28,109 nt of DNA from an uncultured Verrucomicrobiales bacterium (lineage in GTDB: Bacteria > Verrucomicrobiota > Verrucomicrobiia > Verrucomicrobiales > Akkermansiaceae). The notes under the pieces are model-generated. The model was not told the DNA's origin. It searched no databases and saw only the letters and a program-made list of their open reading frames with translations. The stretch spans positions 1-28,109 of the forward strand of contig CALBJX010000044.1 of NCBI GenBank assembly GCA_937893015.1, in the 5' to 3' direction. A program made the translations under genes and the position numbers. Below are positions 14,469 to 21,677 of this stretch, piece by piece. The first letter of the stretch is position 1; every line of letters starts with the position of its first letter.

Positions 14469-15415
14469 TGTGGGGTACTGATGTTTTTGCATTCCCGCAG
14501 TAGAGCTTGCAGGGCTTGCTCTACTGAAGCTTTGAGCTGACTTTCGGCCTGTGCACACGCCTTCGAGGAGCACTCCTCCTCATGCCATGCGGTCGCATGG
14601 CCGTGGGCTTCACCACGTTGAGATGCCACAATGCCACCTGTGGTCACATCGATGAGTTTCAGGGTATACGCAATGTCCACAGTGCGCATGAACTTGGTGC
14701 GTCCCGCCGTGGCGAAGTGGCGGGAAGTACTGCTTTCTTCAGCCTTGCTGACGCTGACATCCACCACAAAATCCGCCGCTTTCACGCCCTTTGTCTTGGC
14801 TTTTTCCTCACGACGGGCATTGCCTTGGGCGGCCACGCTGCGCTCAATCTCATCGGCAGCAGAGCTGCGGTCCAACAGCACAAAAGTCTTATCCCGCCCG
14901 ATGGCATTCTGCATGAGGGCGTCGCAGGATGCACCCAGAGCCTGCGCCACGGCAGGGCTGAGAGAACCATAGGAAAAAGCCTCTTGCCATGCCGCCGCAC
15001 TCGGCAGCGTGAGGGCGATACGCTTAGCAAAAATATCCGCAGGAGGACAAATCTGCGCCTCCACCGTCACCCGGAACAGGCCGTCTGATGCGCGTTCTTC
15101 CGTCATCACGCGGCAACTCTTCACCACGCCGTCAAAGGAGATACCGCCGACAACACCCTTTCCGTCCGTGGTGGGGTTCTTGCCGCCGGGTACACCGATA
15201 ATTGATTTGGCGACATCCACGCCGCAAACCTGCGACACCGCTTGGGAGACGGCCTCTTGGTAGGCGTCCTCATGCGTCTTGCCGTAACCTGTTGCCTTGG
15301 TCATTTCCACGGCTTGTTTAGTCGGAGAGGCATGCTCAGCGGGTACGGATTCCGCGGCACCATCACAGCCGCCCAGCAGGGAGCCCAGTAGCAACGCTGA
15401 TAAAAGAATCTTCAT
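14465..15415 (-). CDS. Lipoprotein with LPP20/FlgT-like and CsgG/TolB-like features
   Basis: A 316-residue predicted lipoprotein with an ideal lipobox (LLGGC, Cys17). Residues about 40-65 (TGYGKTHEDAYQEAVSQAV then SQVCGVDV) resemble the N-terminal domain of LPP20 and FlgT-type outer-membrane proteins, which begin with a G-x-G strand and an Ala-rich helix. The C-terminal half (LLDRSS, AADFVVDVSVSKAE, VDIAYTLKLIDVTTGGIVASQRGEAHG) looks like the CsgG/TolB-N-type fold that often assembles at the outer membrane. These are fold-level resemblances by eye, not confirmed family hits. Preceded by an 8-base gap from the upstream gene and overlapping the downstream one by four bases. Confidence 0.65.
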   Translation of the reverse strand: MKILLSALLLGSLLGGCDGAAESVPAEHASPTKQAVEMTKATGYGKTHEDAYQEAVSQAVSQVCGVDVAKSIIGVPGGKNPTTDGKGVVGGISFDGVVKSCRVMTEERASDGLFRVTVEAQICPPADIFAKRIALTLPSAAAWQEAFSYGSLSPAVAQALGASCDALMQNAIGRDKTFVLLDRSSAADEIERSVAAQGNARREEKAKTKGVKAADFVVDVSVSKAEESSTSRHFATAGRTKFMRTVDIAYTLKLIDVTTGGIVASQRGEAHGHATAWHEEECSSKACAQAESQLKASVEQALQALLRECKNISTPQ

Positions 15416-15423
15416 GGTACCAT

Positions 15424-16515
15424 TTACTTGTTGATGATTTTCTTCTGCTGCATCTTGAGCAGAATCTCTCGGGCGATTTCATCCGTCATGCACTGCATGG
15501 TGGTTTTCTTTGCATCCAGCTGAGAGTTGGATTTCTCTTTCAGCGTGGTGGGTTTCAGCGCGACAACGGGCTTCAGCGCATACTTGCCGTTCTTGTTGTC
15601 CAGTTTGTAGACATTGCCCGTCACGGTGGCGGCGGCTTCCCACTGTCCGCCGACCTCATGCGGATTCTCCGCGTCGAAGCAGCCGACAATCACATACTGA
15701 ATCTCGGCATCTTCCTCGGCAATAGCGGCGGCAATCTCCTTCCAGAGAGCGGGGGTGGGCTTCTTGCCCGCGCCCATCACCTCATCGATTTTGGCGGCAC
15801 TCTCCAGCGTCATGGAAAGATCGACCACCTCTTCAAAGCCCTTGTCGAGCAGCACGGCGGAAAGCCCGTCATTGAACTCGCTCTTGGCGACATCATCCAA
15901 CTCATAGCTCTGTGCATCCGCCTTCTGTGTCACGGCCGTGCCGGCGGTCTTCTTGGCGTGGGTCTTCTTCGTCTCCACCACAGCATCCGCGCTGTCGGTG
16001 GAAGCCTCTGTCACGGAAGCCTCAGAGGAAGCCTCGCCCGTTTCCTCGGCGCTGACCTCCGCCCCGAACACGGTGTTCGCAGCAATGCGACGAGCAGTGA
16101 ACAGCACCGCCACCTTCACATCGTTAAGCTGCACATCGGAACCCGCGGCCTTCATGCTCTGAATCTTGTCCATCATCGCCACATCATCGATGTTGGCTTG
16201 GAACTTCACCACCACACAGTCGCCCGTGTCCTTCGGCTCAAAGCCTGTGTTGGTGCAGATACCCAACAGCTCCTGATACACGGCAGGCTTGCGCTCGTTG
16301 AAGGCCTGACGGGCGCTGTCTGACTGACGGGCCATCAGGTTATCCAACGCTGCATGAAAGGCGGTTTCCTTTGCTTTGGCAAAAGCAGCGTCACGAGATG
16401 CGGCGTCCTTGGGCGCATAGTCTTCCACACCCGTGCCCGTAAGCACCAGAGGAGCAGAGAAAGCGGGGGCAGACAGAGCGACTGCCAACAACATGGTTTT
16501 CCAATTCATTTTCAT
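15424..16515 (-). CDS. Secreted protein of unknown function, LPP20/FlgT-like N-terminus
   Basis: A 363-residue protein with a Sec signal peptide (MKMNWKTMLLAVALSAPAFS, cleavage after about residue 21). It starts with a TGTGVEDY strand followed by a long Ala/Lys-rich helix, like the next gene's product. Residues about 147-195 form an acidic Ser/Thr/Ala-rich linker (AEETGEASSEASVTEAS and onward), probably disordered. The C-terminal domain has TPALWKEIAAAIAEEDAEI and a strand-rich segment. No catalytic motif is seen. Second gene of the tight operon, with 8-base gaps on both sides. I cannot name a function; export and operon position suggest an envelope complex with its neighbours. Confidence 0.7.
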   Translation of the reverse strand: MKMNWKTMLLAVALSAPAFSAPLVLTGTGVEDYAPKDAASRDAAFAKAKETAFHAALDNLMARQSDSARQAFNERKPAVYQELLGICTNTGFEPKDTGDCVVVKFQANIDDVAMMDKIQSMKAAGSDVQLNDVKVAVLFTARRIAANTVFGAEVSAEETGEASSEASVTEASTDSADAVVETKKTHAKKTAGTAVTQKADAQSYELDDVAKSEFNDGLSAVLLDKGFEEVVDLSMTLESAAKIDEVMGAGKKPTPALWKEIAAAIAEEDAEIQYVIVGCFDAENPHEVGGQWEAAATVTGNVYKLDNKNGKYALKPVVALKPTTLKEKSNSQLDAKKTTMQCMTDEIAREILLKMQQKKIINK

Positions 16516-16523
16516 GGTAAGTA

Positions 16524-17792
16524 TTATTTTTTCTTGGGAGAAGGGGTGAAAATGCGGGTATCATCCACGGAACTCATGAGAATCCATTTCTTGGAGCCGG
16601 GGTCCTTTTTGAGTTTCTCCGTCGCGTTGACCAGCATCTCATAGCTCGCAGCCTGATAGTAAATCCAGGGCGTACCCAGCTTGACATCCGGGGTGTAGAG
16701 AGCATCGACATTGCCGAAAAGACGGTCGCGGAAAGCCGTTTTACCCGCCGGGTCTTGCATCTCCAGCTCACACCCCGCCACAAAAGCGAGCTGATTCTGG
16801 TGCTTGTTGACTTTTTTCACAACCTGCGTCACAAACTTCGGCAGGTAAATATTCAGCACGCAATCGGGACGCCGCAGCACGAACGCCCCGCCCGCGCTCT
16901 TGCCCTCGCGGCGGGCCTCGTTGGTATCGACGGCGGCGCGGCGTTTCAGCTCATGCACATTGCTCAGGTTCTCGCGCATGCTGCAATACACTTGATCGTT
17001 GCCGCCGGAATAGGGCAGCACGGGCACGCCGAGTTTTTCGTAGAAAACAGCACTGATGAGTGAGGAGTAGTAGGACTTGAGGGAGGGTCGCAGGGACGCG
17101 GGCGTATCGCGCAACAACTCCTCTCCCAAGCGAATCTCACCGATGCCGATGGTGAAGGAGGGGGAGAAGGTCGAGCAGGGTTGTTTGACAATCTTCATGA
17201 ATTCGGGGAGCAGGTTCTGCTCGTAGAGATGTCTCAGGCAAGCATGCTTGTGCTCCTCGCTCACCTCTGTGCCCCGGACGACATCAATCAGTTGGATGCG
17301 TCCCGGCAGCATGGCGGCGATGCGGCGGTCCGCGAAGTTGCAGAGAATGACATCGAAGCCGACCTCCGCTATGATTTTGGTGATGGTGCTGCCTTTGACA
17401 AAGGGCAGTTGCTGCGTCTCCACATGCTCATAGTTAATGGCACAGGCCACACGCCACGCCTCACCGCTGCGCGTGCCGCTTTCCGTCTCCGAGACCAAGC
17501 GGTCGACCAGCCGCTCACCCCCGGCCTTACCCTCCGCCGCCACGGCTTCCGTCATCTGACGTGTCAGTTCGGACGGCACTTCGATTGAATAGCCGTCCCC
17601 GCGGATTTCCCGCCGATCACCGAAGCGATGACCGACGGGAAACTGCGCGGCAATTTCCTCCTCGTTCTGCGTACCATAATACCACATGCCGGAGAATTGC
17701 ACACCATCAAAGGGAACAGGGGCCTCCTCCGCTGACAATGTTCCGCCGACAAAGAACGCACACAGCGCAGAAAAAAGAAGAAAATGTTTCAT
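16524..17792 (-). CDS. Secreted hypothetical protein, 422 residues
   Basis: Has a clear signal peptide (KHFLLFSALCAFFVGGTLSA) and no further membrane segment. I do not recognise the family. Visible features: an early aromatic stretch (VQFSGMWYYGTQNEEEI), a central strand-rich part with ITKIIAEVGFDVILCNFADRR and VVRGTEVSEEHKHACLRH, and a C-terminal helix-rich region ending in a basic tail (TPSPKKK). The mature part has several cysteines (including the CxxR-type context ACLRHLYEQN), possibly paired in disulfides. First gene of the four-gene operon. No promoter stands out in the 89-base gap upstream, so it may be transcribed together with the lipoprotein gene at 17882. Confidence 0.7.
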   Translation of the reverse strand: MKHFLLFSALCAFFVGGTLSAEEAPVPFDGVQFSGMWYYGTQNEEEIAAQFPVGHRFGDRREIRGDGYSIEVPSELTRQMTEAVAAEGKAGGERLVDRLVSETESGTRSGEAWRVACAINYEHVETQQLPFVKGSTITKIIAEVGFDVILCNFADRRIAAMLPGRIQLIDVVRGTEVSEEHKHACLRHLYEQNLLPEFMKIVKQPCSTFSPSFTIGIGEIRLGEELLRDTPASLRPSLKSYYSSLISAVFYEKLGVPVLPYSGGNDQVYCSMRENLSNVHELKRRAAVDTNEARREGKSAGGAFVLRRPDCVLNIYLPKFVTQVVKKVNKHQNQLAFVAGCELEMQDPAGKTAFRDRLFGNVDALYTPDVKLGTPWIYYQAASYEMLVNATEKLKKDPGSKKWILMSSVDDTRIFTPSPKKK

Positions 17793-17881
17793 GTTACATC
17801 ATTGATTGTTATCGGGCCATGGAGCTCAACACGGAAAAGAAAGGTTGGGCAACGCCCGGCAGAATCTTCTCAGCTTCGTTT

Positions 17882-18757
17882 TTAAAGAAAGGAAAACGAC
17901 TGAAACGATTTGGCGACGGAAGCCGCGGCCTTGGCGGCCTGAGCCTTCACATCGGGCAGCTGCTTGCGGGAGGGCAGCTTGATACCGGCCACGGTGTCCG
18001 CGTGTTCCTGCCACATTCCCTTGATGGTTTCCTGTTCCGTCAACTCTTCAGGCAGCCCCGTCAGGAAGTACACAATCGGGCGGAACTGCACACCCAACGC
18101 CGCCTTATCGAGCGCGGAGGCACTCTCCATGCCCTTGACGAGAGCCGCACTTTGCGTCGTTGCTTTCAGCACCAGTTCGGCTTCCTTGAGCTGCGCATCC
18201 TGCAACAGGCCGTAGCTTTCCGCAATCTTGGTGTTGGCACCTTCGACATGCTGCATGGCAGCCAGCACCAGCTTATCACCCTTGGCGTTCTGTGCGGCAA
18301 TAGCGGCGTTGGCATTTCCGGCCATGGCGGCCATCTCATTATTGGCCTCCTTCACGAAGTCATCCACGCCCTTCGTTTCCTCAATAGCCTTGCTGATGGT
18401 ATCCATGTCGGGCTTGTTATGCAGGTTCGTCAACTGAGCCTGCACGCCGTCCATCATATCCTTTGCCTTGTCGGCAATGTGCTTTGCCTTTTCGTATTCA
18501 TCACCGGCCTGCTTGGCGTCAGCAATGGCCTGTGCATCCAGCTGCAAGGCTTCCAAAGCGGCCATGCGAGACCTCAACAGAAGCTGGGCGGACTGCCCAT
18601 ACTCGGCCATCATGCCGTCCTGAGCCTTGGCGACAGCACTCAGGCCGGGGATGGAGGAAACATCAACGCTACGCACCTGACTCACCACGGAGCAGGAATT
18701 CAGGTACAGCGGAGCCGCGAGCATCAGCGCGGCGAACACATACGGAGTGATTTTCAT
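17882..18757 (-). CDS. Helical lipoprotein, 291 residues
   Basis: A predicted lipoprotein: MKITPYVFAALMLAAPLYL leads to NSC (Cys22), a lipobox with an unusual Asn at -2. The mature part is almost entirely helical, rich in Ala, Lys and Glu, with heptad-like stretches (AIADAKQAGDEYEKAKHIAD, EANNEMAAMAGNANAAIAAQ) that suggest a coiled-coil or helical bundle. No known domain is recognised. It is separated from the next gene by 89 bases with only a weak hairpin (GGGC/GCCC), so readthrough into the four-gene operon is plausible. It is divergent from the small regulator gene at 18939 across a 181-base AT-rich gap. Confidence 0.75.
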   Translation of the reverse strand: MKITPYVFAALMLAAPLYLNSCSVVSQVRSVDVSSIPGLSAVAKAQDGMMAEYGQSAQLLLRSRMAALEALQLDAQAIADAKQAGDEYEKAKHIADKAKDMMDGVQAQLTNLHNKPDMDTISKAIEETKGVDDFVKEANNEMAAMAGNANAAIAAQNAKGDKLVLAAMQHVEGANTKIAESYGLLQDAQLKEAELVLKATTQSAALVKGMESASALDKAALGVQFRPIVYFLTGLPEELTEQETIKGMWQEHADTVAGIKLPSRKQLPDVKAQAAKAAASVAKSFQSFSFL

Positions 18758-18903
18758 GGTTAGATATCGTTTTTAGAGATTACACGAGTTCAAATGAGAT
18801 GCATTTTACATTTCATTGTCTCTCGATGTCGCCATTCAAGCAAAATAATATCTCCCCGTCAAGATTTTTGTATATCTTTTTGCGCTTTTTGTCATTTTTC
18901 ACC

Positions 18904-18932
18904 TTGACTACATCTCCTTTCGATACTACCAT
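18904..18932 (+). promoter_or_regulatory. Promoter of the 64-residue regulator, predicted leaderless
   Basis: TTGACT (18904-18909), a 17-bp spacer and TACCAT (18927-18932); the ATG begins 7 bases after the -10 box. The remaining divergent gap 18758-18903 is AT-rich; I see no clear promoter for the lipoprotein gene in it. Confidence 0.7.
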
Positions 18933-18938
18933 ACACTC

Positions 18939-19133
18939 ATGAGCGACACTTCACAGGGAGAAGCAGCGAAAAAAAGCGGGAAACAGGAAGGTGAGGGTGA
19001 AGAGAAGGCACCCGTTATCCGCATGATGCTGAAAAACAGGGAGTACCGCAAGCTGTGCAACGCAGCACGCGCCTGTCGCTGCACACCCGAGGAGCTGGTG
19101 GAGCGTTGTGTGAAAAAGCTGCTTGATAACTGA
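18939..19133 (+). CDS. Small ribbon-helix-helix-like protein
   Basis: A 64-residue basic protein. The first 24 residues are charged and probably disordered (Ser/Lys/Glu-rich). Residues about 25-64 fit a ribbon-helix-helix DNA-binding fold: a strand (VIRMMLKN), helix 1 (REYRKLCNAARACR) and helix 2 (TPEELVERCVKKLLD). It resembles the C-terminal domain of the protein at 21097 (shared YRKL and the same strand-helix-helix spacing). No toxin gene follows; instead the kinase gene converges on it with a 14-base gap. A transcriptional regulator is the most likely role. The gene has its own strong promoter and a leaderless start. Confidence 0.7.
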   Translation: MSDTSQGEAAKKSGKQEGEGEEKAPVIRMMLKNREYRKLCNAARACRCTPEELVERCVKKLLDN

Positions 19134-19147
19134 GCAGCAAAGCCGCC

Positions 19148-20989
19148 TCACTCCGTTGCCGCATCGGCGGCGGGACGCAATTCTTCGGGGGTGAACATGG
19201 CGTTGAACATCTGCCCGTGCGGGGAGACGCCGAAGGGTTGCATTTCAAAAATGATGTTGCAACGGGTGTCATCGTCACCCATCTTGTGCTCGCACATCCG
19301 CCCCGATGTCCTGCGGGAAAAGTCCAGATAATAGGAAAGAACACCCAGCTCCTCGTCCCCTCGGATGGTAATACGCGCTGTTGTCTCATTCAGGCGTTCG
19401 TAGGTGTAGGTGCCGGTCAAGGGGCCGGATTCCCAATGCTCCGCATCCCTGAACAGCACCCCCCTGTACGCCAGAAAAGGAGAAACATTCATGCGCGTTT
19501 TCTCCGCTTCGGCATCAGGAGCAGCGGGGCTGTCCGCGGGGGCGGCATAGCGCTGCATCTCCGAGCGGTCCATGAGCAGGTACATGCCCGCGGGCGATTC
19601 GGGCGCGCTGCCTTTCGGGCGTTGCGTTGCCGAGAAACCGCCGCTCGGCTCCAAACGGAAGGGGACGCGGCTCCACACGTTGAGCCCGTTGTCCACAGGG
19701 AACGCCAGCATCCCCTCCGTCGGCGAGCTGAACCACAGCAGATAAGGCATACGGCGCGTCTTGGAGGCATTGGTGATGGTGAGCAAGCTCAACGCGCTGC
19801 CCTCCAATCGTTTGTAGCTATAATCGGAGGAGATATCCTCCACCTGCCATGTCGTCTCGCCGAAGGAGAAATAGTTGGGATTCAGGCGGGCGTTGATGGG
19901 CTCTCGGTCGGGGGCGAAAAAGGCGTCTTTCAAAGCATTGATGACGTCCTCCTCCGCCATCTGCTCAGTGTGCTGCAACTCCGCACGGCTCTGAAAGCAA
20001 ACGTTGTCCTGCACCAGCATGTGCAGCGTGTAGCCCTCAAGCGAGCGGGGAATATCCGCAAGGGTAGCCTCCGGCTCCGGCACAGGGGCGGCGGAAGAGG
20101 TCTCCGGCTCGGGAGGTGCGGGAGCTGCGCGGAAAAGGACTCCGCCGACTGCCGCCGCGGCGAGCAGCACCAACGCCCCCACCGCCCACAGCCGGCGAGG
20201 CGCAGGGCGCAGGGCACGCTGCCACTCCGCCGCGCTGCGGAAACGGCGTTCGGGCTGCTTGCGGGTCGCCTTATATAAACTGCGGCGCAGGCGGCGGGGG
20301 AGTGCGGCGACATTTTCCGCCCCCAAGCCCTGCAAAAAGCTCATGCCCAGCGCATAGAGGTCACTCCACGGGCCGACGTTCCCCGTCTCGGAAAACTGTT
20401 CGGGCGCGGCAAACTGAGGTGTACCGACGATGGTAAGCGGGCCCGTGAAATCACCCACATGCGCCGCACCGAAATCCAAGAGCACGGGGGCATCCCCATC
20501 GCGCACCACGATGTTGGCGGGCTTGATATCGCGGTGGCACACGCTGCGCTCATGCAGATAGGCCAGCACAGAGAGTAGCGTCTCCAACATGGCTTGCAGG
20601 CGCACGGGGTCCTGCGCATGGGCGGCCAGCCATTCATCCAGCAGCTGCCCCTCCTCCAGCTCCAACACGGCGTAAGCCGTGCCGTTGGCGGGCTGCACAT
20701 CGTGAATCCGCACAATATGCGGATGCCGCACACCCGCCAAGGTGCGGGCTTCATTCAGGAAGACTTCCACCGAGTGCTCAAACACCTCTTCCATCCCGGT
20801 GAGAGCCTCCACACAGCCATTCGGCAAACGGCGGCACAGCCCCTGCGGGAAATGCTCTTTCAATGCCACCTCGCGCCCCAACAGAGTGTCTGTACAGTAA
20901 TAGGTGAACGCACCGCCGCCCTGCCCCAGAACGTCGATGATGACACAGTTGCCGATTTTCGCTCCGGCAGGCAACGCAGCGCGATTCAT
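19148..20989 (-). CDS. Hanks-type Ser/Thr protein kinase with extracytoplasmic domain
   Basis: A 613-residue membrane kinase. The N-terminal catalytic domain (about residues 10-265) has the Gly-loop LGQGGGAF (21-28), Lys44 (VALKE), helix-C Glu80, catalytic loop HRDIKPAN (152-159), DFG (172-174) and GTPQFAAPEQ, so it should be active. A single membrane segment follows at about 267-289, then a Pro/Glu-rich linker and an extracytoplasmic domain of about 300 residues that I do not recognise (no PASTA, FGE or WD repeats). It may sense the envelope. The start is ATG 20989; GTG at 20992 is directly upstream in frame and sits at the predicted transcription start, so either may be used. Divergent from the regulator at 21097 and convergent with the one at 18939. 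Confidence 0.93.
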   Translation of the reverse strand: MNRAALPAGAKIGNCVIIDVLGQGGGAFTYYCTDTLLGREVALKEHFPQGLCRRLPNGCVEALTGMEEVFEHSVEVFLNEARTLAGVRHPHIVRIHDVQPANGTAYAVLELEEGQLLDEWLAAHAQDPVRLQAMLETLLSVLAYLHERSVCHRDIKPANIVVRDGDAPVLLDFGAAHVGDFTGPLTIVGTPQFAAPEQFSETGNVGPWSDLYALGMSFLQGLGAENVAALPRRLRRSLYKATRKQPERRFRSAAEWQRALRPAPRRLWAVGALVLLAAAAVGGVLFRAAPAPPEPETSSAAPVPEPEATLADIPRSLEGYTLHMLVQDNVCFQSRAELQHTEQMAEEDVINALKDAFFAPDREPINARLNPNYFSFGETTWQVEDISSDYSYKRLEGSALSLLTITNASKTRRMPYLLWFSSPTEGMLAFPVDNGLNVWSRVPFRLEPSGGFSATQRPKGSAPESPAGMYLLMDRSEMQRYAAPADSPAAPDAEAEKTRMNVSPFLAYRGVLFRDAEHWESGPLTGTYTYERLNETTARITIRGDEELGVLSYYLDFSRRTSGRMCEHKMGDDDTRCNIIFEMQPFGVSPHGQMFNAMFTPEELRPAADAATE

Positions 20990-20998
20990 CACGCTCTC

Positions 20999-21027
20999 AG
21001 TATAGAAAAATTGAGCACGTCTGTCAA
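20999..21027 (-). promoter_or_regulatory. Promoter of the kinase gene, predicted leaderless
   Basis: On the minus strand, TTGACA (21027-21022), a 17-bp spacer and TATACT (21004-20999), nearly consensus. The GTG/ATG start codons begin 7 and 10 bases after the -10 box. Confidence 0.85.
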
Positions 21028-21061
21028 TGGTATGTGGCTCAATACAAGCAAGTCTCGGCGC

Positions 21062-21089
21062 TTGACACGCGCGGGTGATATGGTAAAAT
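21062..21089 (+). promoter_or_regulatory. Promoter of the HTH-RHH regulator, predicted leaderless
   Basis: TTGACA (21062-21067), a 16-bp spacer and TAAAAT (21084-21089). The ATG at 21097 begins 8 bases after the box; the earlier ATG at 21088 overlaps the -10 element and is rejected. Its -35 lies 34 bases from the -35 of the divergent kinase promoter. Confidence 0.8.
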
Positions 21090-21096
21090 GCGACGC

Positions 21097-21468
21097 ATGA
21101 GCGAGGACGAGACGCAAAACGCTTTCAAGGAGCAGGTCAAGCAATGGCTGAAAAGCAACGGCCACAGCTACGGCTGGATGGCCGATAAGTGCGGCATCTC
21201 GGAAATCACGTTCCGCAACTGGATGTCGCAAAAGAGCATTCCCCCGCTCAAAATGAAGCTCTTGGAGCGCACCATGAACGGGCTGAAGCTGCCCGAAAGC
21301 GCCACGACCGCCGCCCCCGCTTCCGGCGTGCGTGTGGACGCCACGCTTTCCCTCACCATCCAGCTGCAGGCGGATTTGTACCGCAAGCTGGAGGCCAAGG
21401 CCGCCCAAAGCGGGCAGACCGCAGGCGACCTCATCGCCCAAGCCATCACCGCGCTGGTGGAAGAGTAA
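21097..21468 (+). CDS. Two-domain DNA-binding protein (HTH plus ribbon-helix-helix-like)
   Basis: A 123-residue protein. Residues about 5-55 look like a helix-turn-helix: EQVKQWLKSNGHSYGWMADK then CGISEITFRNWMSQKSIPP, similar to XRE-like or phage-regulator folds. A Pro/Ala/Thr linker (about 66-78) leads to a C-terminal strand-helix-helix (LSLTIQLQADLYRKLEAKAA, GDLIAQAITALVEE) that resembles the RHH part of the 64-residue protein on the other side of the kinase. It is likely an autoregulator and may control the divergent kinase promoter. No metal or ligand site is visible. The combination of two DNA-binding folds in so small a protein is unusual. Confidence 0.7.
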   Translation: MSEDETQNAFKEQVKQWLKSNGHSYGWMADKCGISEITFRNWMSQKSIPPLKMKLLERTMNGLKLPESATTAAPASGVRVDATLSLTIQLQADLYRKLEAKAAQSGQTAGDLIAQAITALVEE

Positions 21469-21503
21469 GACAAGGCGGTGACACGGCAAATGAATGTTTG
21501 TAA

Positions 21504-21561
21504 GGACAATGTACAAGGTACAAAGTACAAATCATTGAATAGAGTGCGGCTGAACGCCGCA
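21504..21561. repeat. Composite element: heptamer array plus GC hairpin
   Basis: Units GTACAAG, GTACAAA, GTACAAA (21511-21531), preceded by a degenerate unit, then TGCGGC (21545-21550) / GCCGCA (21556-21561). A third heptamer family (TTTGTAC on the minus strand), located downstream of a gene rather than before a start codon. Confidence 0.75.
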
Positions 21562-21570
21562 TGGATAGAA

Positions 21571-21602
21571 AAAACGGTCTGACGCATGCGTCAGACCGTT
21601 TT
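21571..21602. terminator. Bidirectional terminator between convergent genes
   Basis: A perfect 32-base palindrome with A- and T-tracts on the two sides and the core GGTCTGA/TCAGACC. It serves the HTH-RHH gene on the plus strand and the LOG gene on the minus strand. Confidence 0.9.
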
Positions 21603-21610
21603 CCTCATTT

Positions 21611-21657
21611 CGCGCCGACAGGCGCGCGAATTCTCTAAATCACAAATCAAAAATCAT
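21611..21657. repeat. Composite element: GC hairpin plus heptamer array
   Basis: CGCGCC (21611-21616) / GGCGCG (21621-21626), then AAATCAC, AAATCAA, AAATCAT (21637-21657). Its minus-strand form (GATTTTTGATTTGT) reappears at 22841-22854. Confidence 0.75.
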
Positions 21658-21677
21658 ATTTTTCTTATCACAAATGC

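Noticed and set aside
18939..19133. Antitoxin of a toxin-antitoxin pair
   Set aside because: The RHH-like fold would suit an antitoxin, but no small toxin gene lies next to it; the neighbours are a kinase and a lipoprotein gene.
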